Positions 38,927 through 48,425 of a stretch of DNA of 64,000 bases are shown here, piece after piece. The translations under genes were made by a program, and so were the position numbers. A model generated the notes under the pieces. It worked only from the letters and a program-made list of their open reading frames with translations. It ran no database searches and was not told where the DNA came from. Source of the stretch: Xanthomonas arboricola pv. juglandis (lineage in GTDB: Bacteria > Pseudomonadota > Gammaproteobacteria > Xanthomonadales > Xanthomonadaceae); contig NZ_JZEF01000002.1 in assembly GCF_001013475.1 (NCBI RefSeq), positions 1,157,655 to 1,221,654 of the forward strand. The letters run 5' to 3'. The stretch's first letter is position 1; the number at the start of each line of letters is the position of its first letter.

Positions 38927-40198
38927 ATGCCGCACGGGCTTCCACGAAAAATACGTCTCGCCTTCCTGCTGCAGGTCGCCCTGGCGAGCCTGGCGATCGT
39001 GCTGGGCGGCTATCTGCTGTCCTTCGTGATCAAGTACAGCCTGGTGCGCACCGTGCTTGCCGACGAGGCGGTGCATTTCTGGCACCTGCACAAGAGCGCG
39101 CCGACCAACCCGCCGCCGAATACACGCAACATCCAGGGCTATTTTTCGCCCGCCGGCCAGGGCCGCGACCCTGCGCCAGCGGCCTTGCAGCGGTTGTCGC
39201 CGGGCTTCAGCGAAGTGGCCGCCGCCGACGCCCTGGTGTATGTCGATCAACGTCCGGAAGGGCGCTTGTACCTGGTGTTCCCACGCTCGCGCGCGGCGCA
39301 TCTGACGCTCTGGTTCGGGGTGGTGCCGGCGATGCTGGTGCTGCTGGCGATCTATGGCGTGTTCTGGGTGACCTACCGGATTTCCAAGCGGCTGGTCTCG
39401 CCGATCAGCTGGCTGGCGCGGCGCGTGTCGCAGTGGGATCCGCGCAACCCCGATGTCGACGAACTGGCGCCGGAGCGGTTGCCTGCCGACCTGCAGGGCG
39501 AGACGCGGCAATTGGCCGCCGCGCTGCATGCGCTGGGGCAGAAAGTCAGCGACCATGTCGCACGCGAGCGCAATTTCACCCGCGATGCCAGCCATGAGCT
39601 GCGCACACCGTTGACGGTGATCCGGGTGGCTAGCGACATGGCGCTGGCCGACGACGAATTGTCGCAGCGCACCCAGCGCAGCCTGCGCCGGATCCAGCGT
39701 GCCGGCCGCGACATGGAAGCGGTGATCGACGCCTTCCTGATCCTGGCGCGCGAGGCCGAGATCGACCCGCAAAGCGAAACCTTCGATGCTGCCGAACTGG
39801 CCAGCGAGGAAGTCGACAGCGCCCGCGAACTGCTGGGCGACAAGCCGGTGTCCCTGACGATGGTCGGCGACCGCAGCCTGCAGATTTTCGCCCCGCCGCG
39901 GGTGATGCGCGTGGTGCTCAGCAACCTGCTGCGCAATGCCTGCGCCTATACCGACACCGGCAGCATCGAAGTGGAAGTCACCCAGGACCGCATCGTCGTG
40001 CGCGATACCGGCATCGGCATGAGCGAGGAAGCGCGCGCGCGCGCGTTCGAGCCGTTCTTTCGCGCCGATCCCACGCGCCCGCAGGGCACCGGCCTGGGCC
40101 TGTCGATCGTGCGCCGGCTGTGCGATCGCTTCGGCTGGCGGATCGAGCTGCATAGCGAGTCCGGTGTCGGCACCTCGGTTGCGGTGGTGGTGGCCTGA
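38927..40198 (+). CDS. Sensor histidine kinase
   Basis: The 423-residue inner-membrane kinase has a first helix at about residues 9-36, a periplasmic loop of about 85 residues, a second helix at about 127-150 and a HAMP-like linker. The phospho-accepting His223 lies in RDASHELRTPLT, and the N, G1 and G2 boxes are NLLRNACAYT, VRDTGIGMS and GTGLGLSIVRRL. It should phosphorylate the adjacent OmpR-type regulator. The periplasmic loop has no fold I recognise. The start at 38927 (MPHGLPRKIRLAF) is chosen over 38891. Confidence 0.92.
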   Translation: MPHGLPRKIRLAFLLQVALASLAIVLGGYLLSFVIKYSLVRTVLADEAVHFWHLHKSAPTNPPPNTRNIQGYFSPAGQGRDPAPAALQRLSPGFSEVAAADALVYVDQRPEGRLYLVFPRSRAAHLTLWFGVVPAMLVLLAIYGVFWVTYRISKRLVSPISWLARRVSQWDPRNPDVDELAPERLPADLQGETRQLAAALHALGQKVSDHVARERNFTRDASHELRTPLTVIRVASDMALADDELSQRTQRSLRRIQRAGRDMEAVIDAFLILAREAEIDPQSETFDAAELASEEVDSARELLGDKPVSLTMVGDRSLQIFAPPRVMRVVLSNLLRNACAYTDTGSIEVEVTQDRIVVRDTGIGMSEEARARAFEPFFRADPTRPQGTGLGLSIVRRLCDRFGWRIELHSESGVGTSVAVVVA

Positions 40199-40436
40199 GG
40201 TAGTGGGGGCGTTAGCGACATGCGGGTCGCCTGGAACCGGCTGCTCATGAGGCAGACGCGCTGCATGCGCCTGGGGCGCCGTTTGCGGTTGCGACGATGG
40301 CGTTTTCGACTGCGCGGCATTGATCCCGCGCGCCGTGGCGATCCCCGCTGACGCCAGCTGCATCTGCGGGATCGCTTGCCGCAATCGATCAATCGACCGA
40401 TCTGGCGAGTGCCTCGCCAGATCGACCTGCAGGGCG

Positions 40437-41138
40437 CTACTTCTGCTTCAGTACCGGGGCCACCGCCTTGCGCCAAATGGCATAGCCATCGGCGGTCATG
40501 TGCAGCATGTCCTGGCGAAACAGCTCGGCGCGCGGTTTGCCGTCGGCGTCGAGCATCGGCGTGTAGACGTCCACGTAGTCCACGTGCGGCAGCGGCGCGA
40601 GTGCGTCCTTGATCAGGCGATTGGCAGTGACGATCGAAGGCAGCAGATGTGCGCGCGAGGGGCTGGGTTTGATCGACAGATAGCTGATGCGCGCTGTGGG
40701 CAAATCGCGGCGGATGCGCTGCACGAATGCCAGCACGTCGTCGCGCACCTGCTGTGGCGTGCGGCCGCTGTTGAGATCGTTGTCGCCGGCATACAGCACC
40801 ACCTGGCGCGGCGCATACGGGATCACGATGCGGTCGGCGTACCAGGTGCTGTCGCGCACTTCCGAACCGCCGAAGCCGCGATTGATCACCGGCATGCCGG
40901 GGAAATCCTGTGCCAGCGTGTCCCAGAAACGGATCGACGAACTGCCGACGAAGACGATGCCGTGCCGGGGCGGCGGTTGTTGCGCATCGCTGTCGGAAAA
41001 GCGCCGCATGTCGTCTTCCCAGGCGGGATTGGACACCTGCGCCGGTATCTGTGGCGCGGGGTGCGGGGCGGCGGCGTGGACGTGGCCGGACAACAAGGCA
41101 AGCGCGCACAGCAGCGTGCGCAAGGGATGTTTGGTCAT
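40437..41138 (-). CDS. Secreted SGNH/GDSL-family hydrolase
   Basis: The 233-residue protein has a signal peptide (LRTLLCALALLSGHVHA), block I FVGSSSIRFWDTLA with the nucleophile Ser, block II NRGFGGSEVRDS, block III YAGDNDLN and block V QDMLHMTADGY with Asp and His. This GSSSIRFW form is that of lysophospholipase- or acetylhydrolase-like SGNH enzymes. It probably removes acyl or acetyl groups in the periplasm or outside the cell. It stands alone. The 318 bp upstream (41139-41456) show nothing I can support. Confidence 0.88.
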   Translation of the reverse strand: MTKHPLRTLLCALALLSGHVHAAAPHPAPQIPAQVSNPAWEDDMRRFSDSDAQQPPPRHGIVFVGSSSIRFWDTLAQDFPGMPVINRGFGGSEVRDSTWYADRIVIPYAPRQVVLYAGDNDLNSGRTPQQVRDDVLAFVQRIRRDLPTARISYLSIKPSPSRAHLLPSIVTANRLIKDALAPLPHVDYVDVYTPMLDADGKPRAELFRQDMLHMTADGYAIWRKAVAPVLKQK

Positions 41139-41456
41139 GCGAAAGAACCTGCGACAGTGAAGCGGACCACCATGGTGCGACAGGCTGGAAGCCCAGGGCA
41201 AACCGGTAGGCGTCCAGCGCCTGTCATGGGTTGCTCGCAGAGCGTGCCGCCGGGCCTGCACAGACAATGTGGAAAAGATTGCGCCATGCGGCAGCATCTG
41301 ACGGCCTTGCAGGCCCAATGCCAGCTGTTGCGGCACCTGGTCACGCCCTGGCGGCGCGCTGCACGACGGTGCAAGATTCGCACTTTCCCCAGCAGTGACC
41401 ACGCCATGCGTTCGAGCCGTCCCCAGACACGCCCTTGCGGCCGGAAGCACTGACGC

Positions 41457-41837
41457 ATGGCCGATCAACTGGGACACGTGCCGCGCGGTCCGCGCCGCAT
41501 GCTCAAGGCGGCGATCTGGTCATGGCAGGGTCTGCGCGCGGCATGGCTGCACGAATCCTCGTTTCGGCTGGAGGTGTGCCTGGCGGCAGTGCTGCTGCCG
41601 CTGGGGCTGTGGCTCGGCCAGTCCGGGCTGGAACGCATTGCGCTGATCGCGCCGTTGCTGATCGTGCTGGCCGCCGAACTGCTGAATTCGGCGATCGAGG
41701 CGGTGATCGAACGCTACGGCCCCGAGCACCACGTGCTGGCTGGCCGTGCCAAGGACATGGGCTCGGCGGCGGTGTTCCTGCTGCTGATCAATGTGCTGCT
41801 GTGCTGGGGACTGGTCCTGCTGCCGCGCTTGTTCTGA
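41457..41837 (+). CDS. dgkA: Diacylglycerol kinase
   Basis: This 126-residue integral membrane enzyme phosphorylates diacylglycerol, recycling the lipid left by membrane-derived oligosaccharide synthesis. The signature ELLNSAIEAVIER and the following HVLAGRAKDMGSAAVF are diagnostic, and three membrane helices can be placed at about residues 38-54, 58-75 and 103-122. Its length is normal. It faces the SGNH hydrolase head-to-head. The trimeric DgkA type needs no other subunit. Confidence 0.93.
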   Translation: MADQLGHVPRGPRRMLKAAIWSWQGLRAAWLHESSFRLEVCLAAVLLPLGLWLGQSGLERIALIAPLLIVLAAELLNSAIEAVIERYGPEHHVLAGRAKDMGSAAVFLLLINVLLCWGLVLLPRLF

Positions 41838-42114
41838 AGAGCACTACCTCTGAGCTACCTCTGAGCGACGTGCAGCTACCAGTTCGCTTCTGTAGGCGAC
41901 TGGATTGGCAGATGCATGGAGACCTTCGTTGCGATGAGATGCGCCGGATCGCGCCAGCTGACGTATCAACCTGTCACACAGCATGCAGTGACTGCTTCTG
42001 CCGATGGCCGGGCGTCATCGCGCCTGGCCGGAATCGCCTGCCAGGCGCACGCGTGCATGCCGGCTTGACTCGCCGCATGGCATGCTGCGGCTCTCTTTCA
42101 ACGGAATCGCCTGC

Positions 42115-42744
42115 ATGCCCGTCCTGATTCGCGCCCTGGTGTTGCTGATCCTGACCGTCTCGCTGTCCGGTTGCGGTTACAACGCGATCCAGCAGAAGGA
42201 AGAAGGAGTCAAGGCAGGTTGGTCGGAGGTGCTGAATCAATATCAGCGTCGCGCCGACCTGATTCCCAATCTGGTGCGCACCGTGCAGGGCTATGCCCAG
42301 CAGGAGCGCCAGGTGCTGACCGAGGTGACCAATGCGCGCTCGCGGGTCGGGCAGATCCAGGTCAATGCCGACGACGAAGCCTCGCTCAAGCAGTTCCAGC
42401 AGGCGCAGGGCGAACTCGGCAGCGCACTGTCGCGCCTGTTGGTGGTCAGCGAGAACTATCCGCAGCTGAAATCCGACCAGTCGTTCCGCGATCTGCAGGT
42501 GCAGCTGGAAGGCACCGAGAACCGCATCACCGTGGCGCGCGGTCGCTACATCCAGACGGTGCAGGAGTACAACACCTACATCCGTTCGTTCCCGCAGGTG
42601 ATCACCGCCAAGATCTTCGGCTACCAGCCCAAGCCCAATTTCAGCGTGGAAAACGAAGCGCAGATTTCGCGCGCACCGCAGGTGGATTTCGGCAATCAGC
42701 AGGCGCCGCAGCAGCCCTCGCCGCAGCCGCAGCCAGCGCAGTAA
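42115..42744 (+). CDS. lemA: LemA-family lipoprotein
   Basis: The 209-residue protein has a lipobox LSGC (Cys20), then the LemA core: AIQQKEEGVKAGWSEVLNQY, RRADLIPNLVRTVQGYAQQE and FRDLQVQLEGTENRI. The domain is a long helical bundle, and a Pro/Gln-rich tail follows. LemA proteins are membrane-anchored with unknown biochemical role and are often linked to TPM-domain genes, as here: two such genes follow. The start at 42115 gives a proper lipoprotein signal. Confidence 0.9.
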   Translation: MPVLIRALVLLILTVSLSGCGYNAIQQKEEGVKAGWSEVLNQYQRRADLIPNLVRTVQGYAQQERQVLTEVTNARSRVGQIQVNADDEASLKQFQQAQGELGSALSRLLVVSENYPQLKSDQSFRDLQVQLEGTENRITVARGRYIQTVQEYNTYIRSFPQVITAKIFGYQPKPNFSVENEAQISRAPQVDFGNQQAPQQPSPQPQPAQ

Positions 42745-43030
42745 ACACATGCGATTTGCGCAGTACCAAATACTGCGCAATGTGCCGCACGGCATGTCGA
42801 AGCGATCGTTAGGTTTGCGATGGCAACCCATCGATCGCCAGTTGGATCAATGCCAACTTTCAGGAGCGGCACATCAAGCCTCTGCCCTCGGGGCGATAAG
42901 GCACGGCTTGCGCGCCACTGGCGCGCAAGCCCTGGAGCGCCCGCGCTGCCAGCGAGGGCCGGGTGGCGGAGCGGGGGAGGGTACGGGACGAAGTCCTCGT
43001 GCTATTCCAACTGTACGAGGCTTCGCTCGC

Positions 43031-43075
43031 ACCCTCATCCGCCCCTTCGGGGCAGCTTCTCCCGCAGGGAGAAGG
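43031..43075. repeat. Intergenic hairpin repeat of the ACCCTCATCC type
   Basis: ACCCTCATCCGCCCCTTCGG followed by CTTCTCCCGCAGGGAGAAGG contains two small fold-back arms and resembles the structured element at 21552-21648. It occupies the end of the 385-bp gap between lemA and the first TPM gene, where no gene is seen. Confidence 0.55.
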
Positions 43076-43129
43076 ATCAGCCAAGCCAGTGCCGATGAAG
43101 TGTCAGTGCTAATCAGCCAGGAGTTGCGA

Positions 43130-44026
43130 ATGCGGAAGAACTACACGCGGGTGTTCTGGATGTTGGCGCTGTTGCTGTTGCCGGCCTCGCTCCTGGCGCA
43201 GGATCTGGCAGCCATTCCGCCACTGCGCTCGCCCGTGGTCGATACCACCGGCACATTGGACGCCACGCAGATCCAGCAACTCGAGCAGCAGGCGCTGGTC
43301 TTGCAGCAGCGCAAGGGCGCGCAGTTGCAGGTCCTGATCGTGCCGACCACGCAGCCGGAGCCGATCGAGCAGTACACCCAGCGCGTGTTCGACCAGTGGA
43401 AGATCGGCCGCAAGGGCGTGGACGACGGAGTGTTGCTGCTGGTGGCCAAGGACGACCGCCGGGTGCGGATCCAGCCCGGCTACGGCCTGGAAGGTGCGAT
43501 CCCCGACATCACGGCCAACCGCATCATCCAGGAGTATCTGGCGCCGCGCTTCCGTGAGGGCGACTACGCCGGCGGCATCAGTGCGGCGACTGCGACGCTG
43601 GCCGGCCTGATCGAAGGCGAGGCCTTGCCGGCGCCGGTCAGCGGGCACGCCGACGGCGGCGCCGGCAATGGCTCGGGCGGCGGCGGCTGGATCATGGCCT
43701 TGTTCATCGGTTTTGTGGTCGCGATGGTGGCGCGCGGCATTCTCGGTGCCCTGCCGCGGCCGCTGCGTGCATTGCTGACCGGCGTCGCCGCCGGCGGTGC
43801 CGCCCTGCTGTTTACCTCGCTGCTGTTCGCCAGCGCCGGCGCTGCGGTGATCGGGCTGCTGGCCGGCCTGGCGTCCGGTTCGCCGGGGCGCTTTGTCGGC
43901 GGCGGTGGCTGGGGCGGTGGTGGATTCGGTGGCTTTGGAGGCGGTGGCCGCGGCGGTTTCGGTGGCGGCGGCTGGGGTGGTGGTGGCGGATCATCGGGAG
44001 GCGGTGGCGCCTCGGGGAGTTGGTAA
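43130..44026 (+). CDS. TPM-domain membrane protein (YgcG family)
   Basis: The 298-residue protein has a signal peptide (TRVFWMLALLLLPASLLAQ), a TPM domain (about residues 35-160) with VVDTTGTLD, VLIVPTTQPEPIEQY, GVLLLVAKDDRRVRIQPGYGLEG and the ending YAGGI. Two membrane helices and a Gly-rich tail (GGGGWGGGGFGGFGG, ending SGSW) follow. The family is found next to LemA, and members have been described as thylakoid or membrane phosphatase-like proteins. CAGGAG lies 7 nt before the ATG. Its stop overlaps the next start (TAATG). Confidence 0.9.
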   Translation: MRKNYTRVFWMLALLLLPASLLAQDLAAIPPLRSPVVDTTGTLDATQIQQLEQQALVLQQRKGAQLQVLIVPTTQPEPIEQYTQRVFDQWKIGRKGVDDGVLLLVAKDDRRVRIQPGYGLEGAIPDITANRIIQEYLAPRFREGDYAGGISAATATLAGLIEGEALPAPVSGHADGGAGNGSGGGGWIMALFIGFVVAMVARGILGALPRPLRALLTGVAAGGAALLFTSLLFASAGAAVIGLLAGLASGSPGRFVGGGGWGGGGFGGFGGGGRGGFGGGGWGGGGGSSGGGGASGSW

Positions 44027-44517
44027 TGCGGTGGCTCAGGCATGTCTTCGCGCCCTCGGCGCAGCGCAGTTTCCCGGCCGGCTGTATGGATGCGATCGCC
44101 GCGGCGGTTGCCGCCAGCGAGCGCACCCATACCGGCCAGGTCATGGTAGCGGTGGAAACCGACCTGCCGCTGGACGCGCTATGGCGCGGGCACACCGCGC
44201 GCCAGCGTGCCGAGCAGGCCTTCGCGCAATTGCGCACCTGGGACACCGAGGCCAATAACGGGGTGCTGCTGTATCTGCTGCTGGCCGACCACGCCATCGA
44301 AGTGGTCGCCGACCGTGGGCTGCGCAGCCGGGTGCCGGAAGCGCAGTGGGCCGAGGTGTGCCGGCGCATGCAGCAGTTCCTGCGCGATGGCGAGCACGAG
44401 GCGGCGGTGCTGGCCGGGATCGAGGCGGTGACCGAGCTGTTGACCGAGCATTTTCCTGCCGCTGCCGGCTCCCAGCATGAAGACGAGCTGCCCGATCGTC
44501 CCCAGCTCTTAGGCTGA
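44026..44517 (+). CDS. Second TPM-domain protein
   Basis: The 163-residue protein has a TPM domain without signal peptide: SERTHTGQVMVAVETDLPL, NNGVLLYLLLADHAIEVVADRGL and EHEAAVLAGIEAVTELLTEHF. The start at 44026 overlaps the preceding stop by one base, so translation is coupled. With lemA and the first TPM gene it forms a membrane-associated trio of unknown biochemical role, ended by the hairpin at 44524-44554. Confidence 0.88.
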   Translation: MRWLRHVFAPSAQRSFPAGCMDAIAAAVAASERTHTGQVMVAVETDLPLDALWRGHTARQRAEQAFAQLRTWDTEANNGVLLYLLLADHAIEVVADRGLRSRVPEAQWAEVCRRMQQFLRDGEHEAAVLAGIEAVTELLTEHFPAAAGSQHEDELPDRPQLLG

Positions 44518-44523
44518 ACGCGT

Positions 44524-44554
44524 GCGAGGTGTCAGAATAGACGCCTCGCTTTTT
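44524..44554 (+). terminator. Rho-independent terminator of the lemA-TPM cluster
   Basis: GCGAGGTGTC pairs with GACGCCTCGC (one G-T pair) around AGAATA and is followed by TTTTT, 7 bp after the second TPM stop. Confidence 0.85.
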
Positions 44555-44571
44555 CGTGATCCGCGGTCCGC

Positions 44572-45462
44572 ATGATCTATCTGCACGCCATCGACCCCAT
44601 CGCCTTCTCGCTTGGACCGGTGCAGGTGCACTGGTACGGGTTGATGTACCTGGCCGCATTCTTCTCTGCCTGGGCACTGGGGCGCTCGCGCATCCTGCGC
44701 GGCCGCCTGCCGGGCGTGGACATGGACGGATTTTCCGACCTGCTGTTCTACGGCATGCTCGGCGTGGTGCTGGGCGGGCGCATCGGCTACATGCTGTTCT
44801 ATGCGTTCGACAGCCTGCTGGCCAACCCGTTGATCCTGTTCAAGGTGTGGCAGGGCGGCATGAGCTTCCACGGCGGGCTGTTGGGCGTGCTGATCGCCTG
44901 CGGGCTGTGGGCGCGCAAGCACCGGCTGCACTTCTTCGACGTGATGGATTTCGTGGCGCCGCTGGTGCCGCTGGGTCTGGGCTTCGGGAGGCTCGGTAAT
45001 TTCGTCGGCGGCGAGTTGTGGGGCAAGTTCACCGATGCTGGCTGGGGCGTGATCTTCCCGCTTGCGCCGGAACTGGCCGGCAAGTTGCCGGCAGAACTCC
45101 AGGCGCAGTACGCCGCCGGTGCATTGAACCAGTTCGCGCGGCATCCTTCGCAGCTCTACGAGGCGGCGCTGGAAGGCGTGGTGATGTTCGTGGTGCTGTG
45201 GACCTTCTCGATGAAGCCGCGTGCACGCTATGCGGTGTCGGGGATGTTCGCGCTGCTGTACGGCGTGTTCCGTTTCATCGTGGAATTGGTGCGCGTGCCG
45301 GATGCACCGATCGGCTACCTGGCCTTCAACTGGCTGACGATGGGGCAGATCCTGAGTCTGCCGTTGATCATCGGCGGCCTGGTGTTGCTGGCGATGTCGC
45401 GCCGCGCGCCGGTGTTGCAGCCGATGCTGGTGCAGACCGCGGGCGCGGAGGCGGCCAAGTGA
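44572..45462 (+). CDS. lgt: Prolipoprotein diacylglyceryl transferase
   Basis: This 296-residue inner-membrane enzyme moves diacylglycerol from phosphatidylglycerol onto the lipobox Cys of prolipoproteins, so it serves the several lipoproteins encoded nearby. About seven helices are visible. The family signature is [16 protein letters not shown], and the catalytic-side HGGLLG and HPSQLYEA motifs are present. Its stop overlaps the GTG start of thyA. Confidence 0.95.
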   Translation: MIYLHAIDPIAFSLGPVQVHWYGLMYLAAFFSAWALGRSRILRGRLPGVDMDGFSDLLFYGMLGVVLGGRIGYMLFYAFDSLLANPLILFKVWQGGMSFHGGLLGVLIACGLWARKHRLHFFDVMDFVAPLVPLGLGFGRLGNFVGGELWGKFTDAGWGVIFPLAPELAGKLPAELQAQYAAGALNQFARHPSQLYEAALEGVVMFVVLWTFSMKPRARYAVSGMFALLYGVFRFIVELVRVPDAPIGYLAFNWLTMGQILSLPLIIGGLVLLAMSRRAPVLQPMLVQTAGAEAAK

Positions 45463-46253
45463 AGCCTTATCTGGACCTGCTGCAGCATGTGCTGGAACAC
45501 GGCGCCGAGAAGTCCGATCGCACCGGTACCGGCACGCGCAGCGTGTTCGGCTGGCAGATGCGCTTCGACCTCAACGACGGCTTTCCGCTGGTCACCACCA
45601 AGAAGCTGCACCTGCGCTCGATCATCCACGAGCTGCTGTGGTTCCTGCAGGGCGACACCAACATCGGCTACCTCAAGGACCACCAGGTCCGCATCTGGGA
45701 CGAATGGGCCGACGACGACGGCGATCTCGGCCCGGTATACGGCAAGCAGTGGCGGCGCTGGACCGGCCCGGACGGTGTCGAGATCGACCAGATGCAATGG
45801 CTGGTGGACGAGATCAAGCGCAACCCGGATTCGCGCCGGCTGGTGATCAGCGCCTGGAACGTCGGCGAGCTGCCGCAGATGGCCTTGATGCCGTGCCACA
45901 GCCTGTTCCAGTTCTATGTGGTGAACGGCAAGCTCAGCTGCCAGCTGTATCAGCGCAGCGGCGACATCTTTCTCGGCGTGCCGTTCAATATCGCCAGCTA
46001 CGCATTGCTGACGCATATGGTGGCGCAGGCCACCGGCCTGGGCGTGGGCGATTTCGTGCATACGCTGGGCGATGCGCACCTGTACGCGAATCACTTCGCG
46101 CAGGCACGCGAGCAGCTGACCCGCACCCCGCGCGTGCTGCCGCGCTTGCGCCTGAATCCCGCGGTGACCGACCTGTTCGCGTTCCGCTTCGAGGACATCG
46201 CCATCGAGGGCTACGACCCGCATCCGGCGATCAAGGCGCCGGTGGCGGTGTGA
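45459..46253 (+). CDS. thyA: Thymidylate synthase
   Basis: The 264-residue cytosolic enzyme methylates dUMP to dTMP with methylenetetrahydrofolate. It has [11 protein letters not shown], the catalytic Cys in [13 protein letters not shown], the [17 protein letters not shown] dUMP/folate site and [12 protein letters not shown]. Length equals that of E. coli ThyA. The start is GTG at 45459, overlapping the lgt stop (GTGA), as in the lgt-thyA pair of many gammaproteobacteria. folA, which regenerates the folate it oxidises, is two genes downstream. Confidence 0.96.
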   Translation: MKPYLDLLQHVLEHGAEKSDRTGTGTRSVFGWQMRFDLNDGFPLVTTKKLHLRSIIHELLWFLQGDTNIGYLKDHQVRIWDEWADDDGDLGPVYGKQWRRWTGPDGVEIDQMQWLVDEIKRNPDSRRLVISAWNVGELPQMALMPCHSLFQFYVVNGKLSCQLYQRSGDIFLGVPFNIASYALLTHMVAQATGLGVGDFVHTLGDAHLYANHFAQAREQLTRTPRVLPRLRLNPAVTDLFAFRFEDIAIEGYDPHPAIKAPVAV

Positions 46254-46306
46254 CGAGCGAGTTGCGGCATGGTCCGCCGGCATCCACTTGAGACGACAGC
46301 ACTGTG

Positions 46307-46594
46307 ATGGCCAAGCATTCGATCAAGGCACGGGAAAAACTGGCTGATTCGCTGATGGCAATGCAGGCCAGCCTGTTGGTGAATCTCACGAGCATCCTGC
46401 TCATCGCACCGATCGGCTTTTTCGGTATTGCCTTGTACAAGGGCGAACCCCTGCAGCTGACGAACCTCTTCGGCGGGCAGTCTTCGGCGGCGTTGGCGGT
46501 GATTGCCGTGTTGTACCTTGTGGCTTTCTGCCTTGGAATGATGGGCCGGCACGCCGCGATGAAAATCTACGACACGCTGTATCCGGACCGATGA
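46307..46594 (+). CDS. Small two-helix membrane protein between thyA and folA
   Basis: The 95-residue protein starts MAKHSIKAREKLADSLMA and has two hydrophobic helices (about residues 23-43 and 61-78, the latter LAVIAVLYLVAFCLGMMG). I do not recognise a family. Its TGA overlaps the folA start codon (ATGA), so it is translated with folA. A GTG codon directly before the ATG could serve as an alternative start. It could be a membrane factor unrelated to folate. Confidence 0.75.
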   Translation: MAKHSIKAREKLADSLMAMQASLLVNLTSILLIAPIGFFGIALYKGEPLQLTNLFGGQSSAALAVIAVLYLVAFCLGMMGRHAAMKIYDTLYPDR

Positions 46595-47085
46595 AACTGA
46601 CCCTGATCGTCGCCTTCGACCGCAACAATGCCATCGGCCGCGACAACGAATTGCCGTGGAAGTTGCCCGACGATCTCAAGCGCTTCAAGGCGCTGACCGT
46701 GGGCAAGCCGATCCTGATGGGGCGCAAGACCGCGCAGTCGCTGGGGCGTGCCTTGCCGGGGCGAGTGAACCTGGTGCTGACGCGTTCGGGGCAGGTGCCG
46801 TTCGCGGACATGCAGGCGGTGGCGTCGCTCGATGAGGCGATTGCGCAGGCCGAGGCGGCCGGTGCACAGGAGCTGTGCGTGATCGGTGGCGGTGAGGTCT
46901 ATCGCCTGAGCATGGAGCGTGCGGACCTGCTGGCCGTCACCGAAGTGGACACCACCGTGGAACGGGCCGACACCTACTTTCCGCCGATCGACCCGGCCGT
47001 GTGGGAGCCGGTGCAGCGCGAGTCGCATGCGCCCGATGCGCGGCATGCCTTCGCATTCGACTATGTGGACTATCGGCGACGCTGA
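46591..47085 (+). CDS. folA: Dihydrofolate reductase
   Basis: The 164-residue enzyme reduces dihydrofolate to tetrahydrofolate with NADPH; it is the target of trimethoprim. Motifs in order are LIVAFDRNNAIGRDNELPWKLPDDLKRF (N-terminus through the Met20 loop and substrate-side Asp), ILMGRKTAQSLG and VIGGGEVY. It overlaps the upstream small gene by 4 bp. The 352 bp after it (47086-47437) contain no supported gene or clear terminator. Confidence 0.95.
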   Translation: MKLTLIVAFDRNNAIGRDNELPWKLPDDLKRFKALTVGKPILMGRKTAQSLGRALPGRVNLVLTRSGQVPFADMQAVASLDEAIAQAEAAGAQELCVIGGGEVYRLSMERADLLAVTEVDTTVERADTYFPPIDPAVWEPVQRESHAPDARHAFAFDYVDYRRR

Positions 47086-47437
47086 GGCTTGCGCTTCGAA
47101 TGAAGAGCGAGTGGTTCAGTGGTTGCGGCACGCCGTGTTGTCCATGCGCTGTTCGGCACTACGCAGATCACGTTCAAGCAGCTGCCGCGCGATCATCCGA
47201 TGTGCTTGTTCACCACCAGCTCGCCTGACGCGACCCGTCGCGCGTGCACGATGGTGCGTGTCTAGTGCACGCACCCCATCTGTTCCAGGGCGGTGAATGC
47301 GGCCCGTGTGTCCGCGCGTCGAAGGTCGAGCGTGCAAACGTGCCAGTCGCGTAACGGACGCATGCTCTGGCTAATTTGCAATCGGCGAGGTACTACCCCT
47401 GGCGTGCTGCAGCCAGTGCGCCGATCACTCACGTTAA

Positions 47438-48397
47438 CTAGTCCGCAGCGGGAGCGGGCGGAGCAGCACTGGGAGCGGTCGAACCGGCGCTCCCGTTCGC
47501 ATTGTCTCCGCCACCGCCACGCTGGCGTTGCCTACGGCGCGGTGGCCGGCTGCGCTGTGCGGTCTTCGGCGGCTGCGTGATCGGGATTCCCGGCACCTGC
47601 ACCACGCGCAGCTCGTCGGTATCCAGCTGCAGGGCGGTGAGTTTGCCGCCCCATACCGCACCGGTATCGATGGCGTGCACGCCCTGGGTGATGGTCAGCC
47701 CGAGTGCGGACCAATGCCCACAGACGATCTTCAGATCGCGCTCGACCCGGCCCGGCACTTCGAACCACGGATACAGGCCCTGCGCCTGGGTACCCGGGGT
47801 GCCCTTGTCGTCGGTGGCAATGCGCCCGCGCGGGGTGCAATAGCGCATGCGCGTGAACAGGTTGATGATTGCGCGGCTGCGGTCATATCCGCTCAGGCCC
47901 GGCGACCAGCCCGGCTGATCGCCGTACATGTTGCGCAGCAGTTTGCGATAGCCGCCGCCCTGCAGTTGCTGCTCGACCTCGCGCGCATGTTTCTCGGCCA
48001 TCTGCGTGGTCCATTTCGGCGCCAGCCCGGCATGGATCATCATCCAGCCCAGTTCGCGGTCCACATGGGCCAGCTTCTGCATCCGCAGCCAGTCGAGCAG
48101 CAGGTCGCGGTCCTCGGCCAGCACGATGCGCAGCAGATCCGGATTGACCTTGCGTTGTTCCTCTTCCGAACGCGCGCCGATCGCCAGCAGCGACAGGTCA
48201 TGGTTGCCCAGCACCACCACGCTATGTGCGCGCAGCGAATGCACTAGGCGCAGCGTTTCCAGCGATTGACCGCCGCGGTTGACCAGGTCGCCACAGAACC
48301 ACAGGGTGTCCTGCGCGGGGTCGAAGTTGATTTTTTCCAGCAGGCGCCGGGTGATGTCGTAACACCCCTGCAGGTCGCCAATTGCCCAGACGCTCAT
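47438..48397 (-). CDS. apaH: Symmetrical bis(5'-nucleosyl)-tetraphosphatase (Ap4A hydrolase)
   Basis: This cytosolic metallophosphatase cleaves Ap4A to two ADP and removes Np4-type RNA caps. Motifs are AIGDLQGCYD, CGDLVNRGG, LGNHDLSLL, MIHAGL and CGHWSALGL. The 319 residues exceed the usual 275-280. The extra C-terminal part is basic and then Gly/Ala/Ser/Pro-rich (PPRRRQRQRGGGG...), and is probably disordered. It is the last gene of the lptD-surA-pdxA-rsmA-apaG-apaH operon. Confidence 0.95.
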   Translation of the reverse strand: MSVWAIGDLQGCYDITRRLLEKINFDPAQDTLWFCGDLVNRGGQSLETLRLVHSLRAHSVVVLGNHDLSLLAIGARSEEEQRKVNPDLLRIVLAEDRDLLLDWLRMQKLAHVDRELGWMMIHAGLAPKWTTQMAEKHAREVEQQLQGGGYRKLLRNMYGDQPGWSPGLSGYDRSRAIINLFTRMRYCTPRGRIATDDKGTPGTQAQGLYPWFEVPGRVERDLKIVCGHWSALGLTITQGVHAIDTGAVWGGKLTALQLDTDELRVVQVPGIPITQPPKTAQRSRPPRRRQRQRGGGGDNANGSAGSTAPSAAPPAPAAD

Positions 48398-48425
48398 TGC
48401 GTGCGCTCCATCAGTCCAGCATCCA

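Noticed and set aside
38009-40384. Long minus-strand frame opposite the two-component genes
   Set aside because: The response regulator and kinase on the plus strand have complete motifs; this frame has none.
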